Shown: positions 6,344-11,491 of the stretch, in pieces
Position numbering within the stretch: the first letter of the stretch is position 1
Layout: each line of letters starts with the position of its first letter
Assembly (NCBI GenBank): GCA_021296055.1
Contig: JAGWBE010000022.1
Coordinates: 456 to 11,946 of the forward strand
Reading direction: 5' to 3'
From: Dehalococcoidia bacterium
GTDB taxonomy: Bacteria; Chloroflexota; Dehalococcoidia; Lucifugimonadales; Australimonadaceae
Length of the DNA: 11,491 nucleotides
Notes under the pieces: model-generated
The model's input: only the letters and a program-made list of their open reading frames with translations
Told to the model about the DNA's origin: nothing
Database searches by the model: none
Position numbers and translations under genes: made by a program

Positions 6344-7717
6344 CTAAGCGCCGTCGCCGCCGTCGTCCTGCACGGCGACAGCCGCCTTGCCGCCTCCCTT
6401 GAACTCCAGCTCGAGGTCGGCGGTGTGCTCGACGCCGATGGAGCGCCATTCGTCCACCTGACCACGCGCTTGGCGCTCGACCATCTTGCGCCAGCCGGTG
6501 ATGGAGGCGTCGGTCTTCATCAGGCGCTCCGCCTTCATGTTGCTCGTCATCTCGGCGACCATGGAGCCGTCCTGGCTGTTGAAGCGCCACTCGCCGATCC
6601 AGCGGTGCCACAGGAAGTACTTGGCCATGAAGATGAGCTTCGTGATGGGGTTGCGGGTGAAGCGCACCATGTATTGGTGGTAGAGCTCGTTCTCCTCGTC
6701 GATGGGCACGTGGAACTCGTAGCTGACCACCATGGGGTAGGGCCAGCCGATGGGGCGGAAGATGCAGGGGAGCCGGGTGCTGCCGGGCCGCGCTCCCTCC
6801 GGGACATTGCCGATGGCGTGCTTATTGCGCGACTTGACGAAGCGCTTGTCCTTCTCACGCTCGATGCGCAGGGGGCGCTTGCGCGGCCACACGCCTAGGC
6901 CGGGGTAGTAGGCGTAGGTCTGCGACCAGTCCACGCGCCGGTATATCCACTGTTTGTCCGGCGTCTCCACCACCTTCACGTCCGTCCACGCCGGGGATTG
7001 GCGCCATCGTGCCTGGATGGAGTCCTTGTGGAGGAAGCGGGCATGCCCTTCGTCGATGGCGTTCTCGACGCCGTAGCGCCAGTTGCCGTAGCGGGAGTGG
7101 ACCCAGCCGAGCATCACCACGTCGTCGCGCAGCATCTCCGCCGGGATGTCTTGCTCCACCGGCACGAGCGGCGCCGTCTCGCCCATCCACACCCACACGA
7201 TGCCCGCGCGCTCCTCGACCGGGTACGCCTTGATCTTCGTCACCGAGCGCCCCGGCATCGGCGAATCGGGGCCGTCGGGCAGCGCCGCCAGCAGGTCGCC
7301 CGTGGCCAGGTCGAACGTCCACCCGTGGTAGATGCAGCTGATGGTTCCCTCGAACTCGAACTTTCCCTGGTGCAGCGGGATGCCCCGGTGCGGGCAGCGG
7401 TTCTCAATGGCGTACGCCCTGCCCTGCCTCCGCACCAACATCAGGTGCTGGCCCAGCAACGTGTAGGGCTTGGGGCGCTTGCCGAGCTGGACGGAGAACA
7501 TGACGGGATACCAGTAGTTCGGCAGCCCGATGGCCGCCTGCTCGTAAGTGGGGCCGAAGGCCAGCCCGGTGCGCCGCTTGGAGGAAAGCGTTCGCTGCTC
7601 CTCGAACTGCGCCTCGGGCCGCACCTCTTCGGGACCCCCGCGCCCGTTCGCGGGAGGCGCCAGCCCCGCGTTGGGGTCCGGCGCTTGGTTGCCGTTGTGC
7701 TTGCCTTGCTCTGCCAT
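6344..7717 (-). CDS. Rieske non-heme iron oxygenase, alpha subunit (first of two)
   Basis: A 457-residue cytoplasmic oxygenase paralogous to the next gene. The first 60 residues are polar and probably disordered. Homology begins at GLPNYWYPVMFS (64-75), aligning with GLRNHWYPAFFS in its neighbour. The Rieske ligands are Cys108-x-His110 and Cys128-x2-His131. The iron site is VENAIDEGHARFLH, with Asn219, bridging Asp222, His225 and His230 (D-x2-H-x4-H, the common spacing). The likely third ligand is Asp383 in FNSQDGSM. The C terminus ends in a Gly/Asp-rich tail (from about 440). All catalytic residues are present, so it should be active; the substrate is unknown. The ATG at 7715-7717 has AAGGAG at 7725-7730. 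A TTG six codons upstream is possible but would place that ribosome-binding site inside the gene. The 75-bp gap to the preceding gene has no clear promoter. Confidence 0.9.
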   Translation of the reverse strand: MAEQGKHNGNQAPDPNAGLAPPANGRGGPEEVRPEAQFEEQRTLSSKRRTGLAFGPTYEQAAIGLPNYWYPVMFSVQLGKRPKPYTLLGQHLMLVRRQGRAYAIENRCPHRGIPLHQGKFEFEGTISCIYHGWTFDLATGDLLAALPDGPDSPMPGRSVTKIKAYPVEERAGIVWVWMGETAPLVPVEQDIPAEMLRDDVVMLGWVHSRYGNWRYGVENAIDEGHARFLHKDSIQARWRQSPAWTDVKVVETPDKQWIYRRVDWSQTYAYYPGLGVWPRKRPLRIEREKDKRFVKSRNKHAIGNVPEGARPGSTRLPCIFRPIGWPYPMVVSYEFHVPIDEENELYHQYMVRFTRNPITKLIFMAKYFLWHRWIGEWRFNSQDGSMVAEMTSNMKAERLMKTDASITGWRKMVERQARGQVDEWRSIGVEHTADLELEFKGGGKAAVAVQDDGGDGA

Positions 7718-7724
7718 GGGAAGA

Positions 7725-7730
7725 CTCCTT
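7725..7730 (-). promoter_or_regulatory. Ribosome-binding site fixing the start of the first oxygenase
   Basis: AAGGAG on the minus strand, seven bases before ATG 7715-7717. It argues against the alternative TTG start at 7733-7735. Confidence 0.75.
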
Positions 7731-7750
7731 GGCAAGGTGTAGCGGAAGTG

Positions 7751-7775
7751 TAGCGCACGCGCACGCGCGGCGCTA
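7751..7775. repeat. Inverted repeat around an alternating purine-pyrimidine tract
   Basis: TAGCGC (7751-7756) and GCGCTA (7770-7775) form a perfect 6-bp inverted repeat. The loop lies in a 17-base strictly alternating purine-pyrimidine run (7753-7769), a sequence type able to adopt Z-DNA. It occupies the gap before the first oxygenase gene. Function, if any, is unknown. Confidence 0.35.
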
Positions 7776-7792
7776 GCAGCCCCTTCCGCGCG

Positions 7793-8116
7793 CTATCGCC
7801 TGTCGCGCGCCATCCAGTCACGCAGTCCCGCCGCGAAGGACACCGTCCCGCCGACGGCCGTAACGCCGATTCCGACGAGGAACACGACAGTGACGTTCGT
7901 GCGCATCTCGTCGCCGCCGATTATGTGGTCGAAGGCGCGTCCGAATCCGATCGGGCTGAGGATGGCGACCCACCAGATGAAGGCGATGACCGCGCTCATA
8001 GAGAAGAGGATGAGGCCGCCCGTAACCAGCGAGCGGGGTCGCTCGTCCATCGCCATGAACGCCGCTTCGGCGCGTCCCAGCGCGCTCTTTATGCCCTCGC
8101 GAACTCGCACGTTCAT
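7793..8116 (-). CDS. Small two-helix membrane protein of unknown function
   Basis: A 107-residue protein with two predicted membrane helices (about 31-53 and 74-97), a basic N-terminal region with an amphipathic stretch (about 5-25) and a basic tail ending RDWMARDRR. The loop between helices contains IGFGRAFDHIIGGDEMR. I recognise no family. It sits 45 bp after the 60-residue TRAP-linked gene and 75 bp before the first oxygenase, on the same strand, so it is likely part of the same transcript. Its Shine-Dalgarno signal is weak (only CAGG some distance before the ATG), so the start is less certain; Met20 and Met22 are alternatives but would lose the amphipathic stretch. It could be an accessory membrane subunit of the transporter, which is inference from position only. 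Confidence 0.7.
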   Translation of the reverse strand: MNVRVREGIKSALGRAEAAFMAMDERPRSLVTGGLILFSMSAVIAFIWWVAILSPIGFGRAFDHIIGGDEMRTNVTVVFLVGIGVTAVGGTVSFAAGLRDWMARDRR

Positions 8117-8161
8117 GAGTCTAAACCTGTCGGCGCCCTCCCGCCACAGGCGCTTGGGCGT

Positions 8162-8344
8162 TTAGGGGAGAAATTTCTTCTGGCCGTCGAGCAGCCTGAT
8201 GACGACCCACGCGAGCGCGACGATGCCCAGCATCGGCGTGCCTCCGTCCACTTGCATGGCCTCAACGCGGATGGAGAGCACAAGCCACGCCACTGCGATG
8301 AGCAGCACGGCGTCGATGACGTTGCTTGTTCTGCTGACCCTCAT
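8162..8344 (-). CDS. 60-residue two-helix membrane protein coupled to the TRAP permease
   Basis: A very small gene easily missed because it lies inside a much longer spurious frame. Its ATG (8342-8344) overlaps the permease stop TGA (8341-8343) as ATGA, and GGAGGA at 8351-8356 lies six bases upstream: both are strong signs of translational coupling. The product has helices at about residues 9-26 and 36-52, a short polar start (MRVSRTS), a linker with VEAMQVDGGTP and a basic end (GQKKFLP). I recognise no family. The fused permease already includes the small-subunit (DctQ-like) helices, so this is not the usual DctQ. Tight coupling suggests roughly equal production with the permease and a possible role in its assembly or regulation. 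Confidence 0.75.
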   Translation of the reverse strand: MRVSRTSNVIDAVLLIAVAWLVLSIRVEAMQVDGGTPMLGIVALAWVVIRLLDGQKKFLP

Positions 8345-10407
8345 ACCCGCTCCTCCTCGCCTTGGGGTTGTAGCCGACCCCCGCCAACCCCCTCGGCGGC
8401 GAGACCCGTCGTCGGCGCAGGGGCGACCTTCTTCCCGAACAACACAGTGAGCACCATGATGCCTACGACCAGCCCCACGCAGAGCAGCAGGAGCGCCGCG
8501 TTCTCCTCCTTCGGCAAGAGGAAGGCCGTGAACAGGGCGAAGTTCGCGTATAAGACCGCCTTGAAGGGGGTCGGAATCATACGCACCAGCCAGCCGCCGG
8601 TGGCCGACTGCACGCCGATCATCACGACAGCCGCGCTGCCGATGATGAGCCAGGTCATGAACGGGCCGCTGTCGCCCTGGAGCAGCAATTCGGGCGCCAG
8701 GGCGAACAAGATTGGATAGACCCATAATGGCCATGACACTTTGGCGGTGACGACCGAGGTCGGCCAGTAGTCCACGTTCGCCACCGCCGCCGCCACCAGG
8801 CAACTGGCCGCCACCGGCAAGGTGATGGAGCCGAGAGCGCCCATGTAGAAGGCCACGTAGTGCGTGGCGATCGTCGGCACGCCCATCCGCTCCAACACCG
8901 GGGCGAAGGTGACGATCATGATGAAGTACACGGGAAGCGCGGGCAGCGGGCCGCCCAACACCACTCCCGCCACCACCATGATGGCCGCCGCGATGAGCAG
9001 TATGACGTCGGGCTCCAACGACGCGGGCAGAGGCAGGAATACCGCGACGTTGGTGGCGATGCTCTCGATCAAGTTGCCGAGGCGCCCGCCCAAGCCGGTG
9101 AAGAGCAGCGCGTCGGCGATCAACGCGACGATGACGATGATGACCGTGATGGCGCTGGCCTGGGTGACGGCGTTGCGGAAAGCGTTGAGCCACACCCGCG
9201 CGCGCGTCTCCACCCGCAGCACCACAGTCAACACCATCGTGAGCGTGAACGCCCACAGTGCGCCCTCCTTCAGCGTATAGGCCTGAACGACCAGAACCAC
9301 GATGACGCTGACAGGCACTACCAGGATGATGGCCGACCGCAGGTAGAGGTGCCACGGAGTATCGAACGTCTCCTTCGGGATCGGCTTGATCCGGTGGCGA
9401 TTGGTCTGCGCGTGGGTGACGATCCACGCCGCCACGGCCAGGAACCACAGGAACGCCGGAACCAGGGACATGATGATGATCTCGATGTACGAGACGCCCA
9501 GCAGGTCGGACATGATGAAGGCGACGGCGCCAAGGATCGGAGGCGTGATGGAGGAGGCGTTGGAGGCCATCGCCTCGACGGAGCCGGCCTCGTAGCCGGT
9601 GTAGCCCGCGCGGCGCATCGCCGGGATGGTCACCGGGCCGGTGATGGCCACGTTGCTCGCGCCGCCGCCCACAAAGGAGCCGGCCAGTGCGCTTGACACT
9701 AGCGATCCCAGCGCCGGGCCGCCAGGGATGCCGTAGGAGAGGCGCCGCGCCAATCCCAGCAGCGCCACGCCGCCGCCCAACTCGCCCAACAGCACGCCCC
9801 AGAACACCAGCATCCACAGGAAGCGCGCCGCTAGGTCGGTGATGTCGCGGATGCCGCGGGTAACCTCTCGCGTCAGGATGTTGTGCGTGTCCAGTGCCGG
9901 CCCCGCCAGCGGGCCCGGCAGCAGGTCGGCTACGAACAGGTACAGGAAGAAGAGGACGCCGAGGAGCGGGAAGACCAGTCCCCAGTAAAGGTAGGAGACG
10001 TAATAGGCCATGAGGAGCATCGAGAGGCCAATCACCAGGTCGGGAATCGTCCCGTAGGACGGCCTGAAGAGCAGCTCGAGCGCCTTGGTGCCGAAGTACC
10101 AGCCCTCGAAAGCGAAGATGATGGCGATGACGACGCCGCCGATCCACCCGAAGGGGCTGTAGCGGAAGCGGCGCACGTGCCACGTGCCCATCAGCACTCC
10201 GGCGGCGCCCACGTGCGCCGCCGCGTACCCGGAACCCGCCGGATCCCATGACTTGAAGAGCAGCGTCTCGAATTGGACGAAGTAGACCACCATCAGGAAG
10301 AAGAGCGAGATCCAGAAGAAGATGTCCAAGACGAACTCTTGCCGCGTCTTGGGCGTCAGGTCCCGCGTCCCCATCTGGGAAGTGGTCTGAGTCTGCTCGT
10401 CCTCCAT
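8341..10407 (-). CDS. TRAP transporter fused permease (TAXI type)
   Basis: A 688-residue inner-membrane protein with about 16-18 hydrophobic segments. It combines the small (about residues 25-160) and large (about 165-655) membrane subunits of a tripartite ATP-independent periplasmic transporter, driven by an ion gradient. The first large-subunit signature runs from GSFVGGGASNVAITGP (243-258) through TIPAMRRAGY to ASSITPPILGAVAF (284-297). The matching second repeat is VVLGGPLPALPVYFI (482-496) and THYVAFYMGALGSITLPV (515-532). Relatives usually read ITPP in the second repeat as well; here it is ITLP. The C-terminal tail is Gly/Gln/Glu-rich and soluble. ATG at 10405-10407 has AGAGGAG at 10414-10420. 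The gene for the periplasmic receptor lies 113 bp upstream, which fixes the system type. Substrate is unknown; oxygenase neighbours suggest an organic or aromatic acid. Confidence 0.92.
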   Translation of the reverse strand: MEDEQTQTTSQMGTRDLTPKTRQEFVLDIFFWISLFFLMVVYFVQFETLLFKSWDPAGSGYAAAHVGAAGVLMGTWHVRRFRYSPFGWIGGVVIAIIFAFEGWYFGTKALELLFRPSYGTIPDLVIGLSMLLMAYYVSYLYWGLVFPLLGVLFFLYLFVADLLPGPLAGPALDTHNILTREVTRGIRDITDLAARFLWMLVFWGVLLGELGGGVALLGLARRLSYGIPGGPALGSLVSSALAGSFVGGGASNVAITGPVTIPAMRRAGYTGYEAGSVEAMASNASSITPPILGAVAFIMSDLLGVSYIEIIIMSLVPAFLWFLAVAAWIVTHAQTNRHRIKPIPKETFDTPWHLYLRSAIILVVPVSVIVVLVVQAYTLKEGALWAFTLTMVLTVVLRVETRARVWLNAFRNAVTQASAITVIIVIVALIADALLFTGLGGRLGNLIESIATNVAVFLPLPASLEPDVILLIAAAIMVVAGVVLGGPLPALPVYFIMIVTFAPVLERMGVPTIATHYVAFYMGALGSITLPVAASCLVAAAVANVDYWPTSVVTAKVSWPLWVYPILFALAPELLLQGDSGPFMTWLIIGSAAVVMIGVQSATGGWLVRMIPTPFKAVLYANFALFTAFLLPKEENAALLLLCVGLVVGIMVLTVLFGKKVAPAPTTGLAAEGVGGGRLQPQGEEERV

Positions 10408-10413
10408 ACTCTG

Positions 10414-10437
10414 CTCCTCTAACCTCTCAGCCCCTCT
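10414..10437 (-). promoter_or_regulatory. Triple AGAGG run before the permease start
   Basis: On the minus strand AGAGG occurs three times (10433-10437, 10423-10427, 10416-10420). The last is part of AGAGGAG, at the right distance to act as the ribosome-binding site. The upstream copies could serve as ribosome standby sites; this is conjecture. Confidence 0.4.
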
Positions 10438-10453
10438 ATCCCCTTGCTAGGGT

Positions 10454-10489
10454 TTGGGTCGCCCAGCGCCGTAGCGCTAGGCGACCCAA
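10454..10489 (-). repeat. Strong hairpin between TAXI receptor and permease genes
   Basis: TTGGGTCGCC (10454-10463) pairs perfectly with GGCGACCCAA (10480-10489). Inside, after one C/A mismatch, AGCGC (10465-10469) pairs with GCGCT (10474-10478) around a four-base CGTA loop. That makes 15 paired bases with one mismatch. On the transcript no U-run follows, so full termination is unlikely. Such intercistronic stems are known to protect the upstream message and raise the level of a binding protein over its permease, as with malE. Confidence 0.65.
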
Positions 10490-10520
10490 TGAGCGTGTGT
10501 CCGCGGCGCGAAAGCGCCTC

Positions 10521-11491
10521 CTACCGGCTGGCCTCCCACTCGCGGACGAAGGCTTCGCGGTCGAAGTTGTCCTCCCAGTCGCGGATGCCCTCGATGCCGT
10601 AGGTGATGCCCGCCTCGTCCCACGCGCGCCGGATGCCCGGGTGGAACGACGACTGCGGGTTCCACGTGTGCGCCAACCGCTCCTTCCACGTCTGCGAGAT
10701 GAACGGGTAGTAGTCGTCCGCCAAGTCGATGTGCTCGGCAATCGAGCGCCCGATGTGGTAGATGGCCGCCTCGCTCGACGCGGGGCTGGTCATGAAGTTC
10801 ACCGTAATCGACCCGGTGCACCACTCCTCTTCAGCCCGCACCATGTCGTAGTCCACGTTCGCCGCGCGGCTCAGGTCGCCCCGGTGCAGCTTCACCGCCG
10901 GCAGCAAGCCGTTCTCAACCCATGCAGGGTTGTCCTCTTGCGCCTGCCGGATCACCGCCAAGTCCGAGTCCACGTTGAACAGCGAGCCCGTGAGCGTCGC
11001 CACCTGGTTCACGGCGGCGGTGGCCGAACCCAGCGGGTGGCCCGCGAAGATGATGCCGGAGCCGGTCACGTCCACGTCGCGGTCTTGGAGCATCTCGGTG
11101 CCAGGCTTCGCCCCGCCGATGATCTCCTCAAACTGGCCGCGGATGCCCGCCGCCTCCGTCAACAGGATCGCCACGGGCAACACCGTGTTGCCAGGTTGGC
11201 CCATGAGCACCCGCTTGCCCACGAAGTCGTGGATCGAGCGGATCTCCGGATCCAGCGTGTACCAGTTCATGCACGCCGCCGGGTAGGACATCCAGATGTT
11301 CTGCGGGCGCGGGTCGACCGTCAGCCCGCCCGTGAAGTTCATGTTCTGCGCCACCGCCTGCTGCGGCGTGATGCCCAGGTCTTCCGCCGTGTCCCACAGC
11401 GGCACGTGGTCCTCGTTCAACCGGAAGATCATCCCCGGACTCTCCACCCCGTCCGCGTCGTACTCCTGCCGGTTGCGAAGGATGAAGTCCA
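10521..11491 (-). CDS. TAXI-family TRAP transporter solute receptor (5' end outside window)
   Basis: The periplasmic substrate-binding protein that would hand ligand to the fused permease encoded next. The frame is open to the right edge; 322 residues are visible, and the signal peptide and first part of lobe 1 are missing. Typical TAXI features, numbered from the first visible codon: SIHDFVGKRVLMGQPGNT (85-102), matching the usual S-x2-D-L-x-GKRV-x2-G-x-PGS block; a run of small residues GSGIIFAGHPLGSATAA (143-159) lining the cleft; RGDL (203-206); and near the end YPFI then SFHPGIRRAW (281-290). A tail of about 30 residues beyond that point (GIEGIRDWEDNF and on) is longer than in most TAXI receptors. 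A GTG at 11445-11447 could look like a start, but the coding frame clearly continues beyond it. Ligand unknown; classic TAXI receptors bind glutamate or other carboxylates. Confidence 0.88.
   Translation of the reverse strand, partial: DFILRNRQEYDADGVESPGMIFRLNEDHVPLWDTAEDLGITPQQAVAQNMNFTGGLTVDPRPQNIWMSYPAACMNWYTLDPEIRSIHDFVGKRVLMGQPGNTVLPVAILLTEAAGIRGQFEEIIGGAKPGTEMLQDRDVDVTGSGIIFAGHPLGSATAAVNQVATLTGSLFNVDSDLAVIRQAQEDNPAWVENGLLPAVKLHRGDLSRAANVDYDMVRAEEEWCTGSITVNFMTSPASSEAAIYHIGRSIAEHIDLADDYYPFISQTWKERLAHTWNPQSSFHPGIRRAWDEAGITYGIEGIRDWEDNFDREAFVREWEASR

Noticed and set aside
4789..6402. 537-residue plus-strand open frame
   Set aside because: It lies opposite the second Rieske oxygenase and shows only low-complexity Val/Ala/Arg-rich sequence with no domain.
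6265..6465. N-terminal extension of the second oxygenase by 67 codons
   Set aside because: It would read through the C homopolymer as a Pro run and overlap the first oxygenase's C terminus; ATG 6262-6264 has a good ribosome-binding site and the family alignment starts after it.
8162..10249. 695-residue minus-strand open frame
   Set aside because: Most of it is an out-of-frame reading of the TRAP permease. Only its last 60 codons (8162-8344) form a real gene with its own start and ribosome-binding site.
11445..11447. GTG as the start of the TAXI receptor
   Set aside because: The frame stays open to the window edge, and a receptor of this family needs a signal peptide and more of lobe 1 upstream.
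1..11491. tRNA, rRNA, CRISPR array, transposase, integrase or attachment site
   Set aside because: I looked on both strands and saw no cloverleaf, spaced direct repeats, or mobile-element coding sequence.

Overview
The window is 11.5 kb of GC-rich bacterial DNA. It is densely packed, with mostly short intergenic gaps and Shine-Dalgarno sites of the AGGAGG type. There are no rRNA, tRNA, CRISPR or insertion-sequence features. The gene content is a TAXI-type TRAP transporter, two alpha-only Rieske oxygenases, a meta-cleavage-type hydrolase and an MFS carrier. This suits an organoheterotroph that degrades aromatic or other recalcitrant compounds. A marine or soil Chloroflexota (SAR202-like) genome is one possibility, but that is a guess from gene content; the sequence itself gives no firm taxonomic marker.

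Layout: (1) 1-1846, minus strand: a 185-residue, four-helix membrane protein followed after 18 nt by the 5' part of valS (valyl-tRNA synthetase), which is cut by the window's left edge. (2) 1847-1982: a 136-bp divergent intergenic region. (3) 1983-4252, plus strand: an alpha/beta hydrolase of the meta-cleavage-product type and an MFS transporter, separated by 71 bp holding two overlapping inverted repeats. (4) 4224-11491, minus strand: one long co-directional run. In transcription order it is a TAXI solute receptor (5' end outside the window), a fused TRAP permease, a 60-residue two-helix protein overlapping the permease by ATGA, a 107-residue two-helix protein, two Rieske oxygenase alpha subunits, a DUF2752-like small membrane protein and a TM2-domain protein. 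The TM2 gene ends inside the 3' end of the MFS gene (29 bp convergent overlap).

Working model (inference): the TAXI/TRAP system imports an organic acid or aromatic substrate across the inner membrane and the two Rieske oxygenases attack it. The hydrolase (catalytic Ser/Asp/His all visible) could cleave a later C-C or ester bond, and the MFS protein could move a related compound. No extradiol dioxygenase, ferredoxin, ferredoxin reductase or oxygenase beta subunit lies in the window, so the pathway is incomplete here. The electron-transfer partners must be encoded elsewhere.

The points most worth a second look are: the translationally coupled 60-residue protein not expected in a standard TRAP operon; a 16-base G homopolymer plus a hairpin between the two oxygenase genes; a strong hairpin between receptor and permease genes; the mismatch in iron-ligand spacing between the two oxygenases; and a strong ribosome-binding site with no matching start codon before the DUF2752-like gene.
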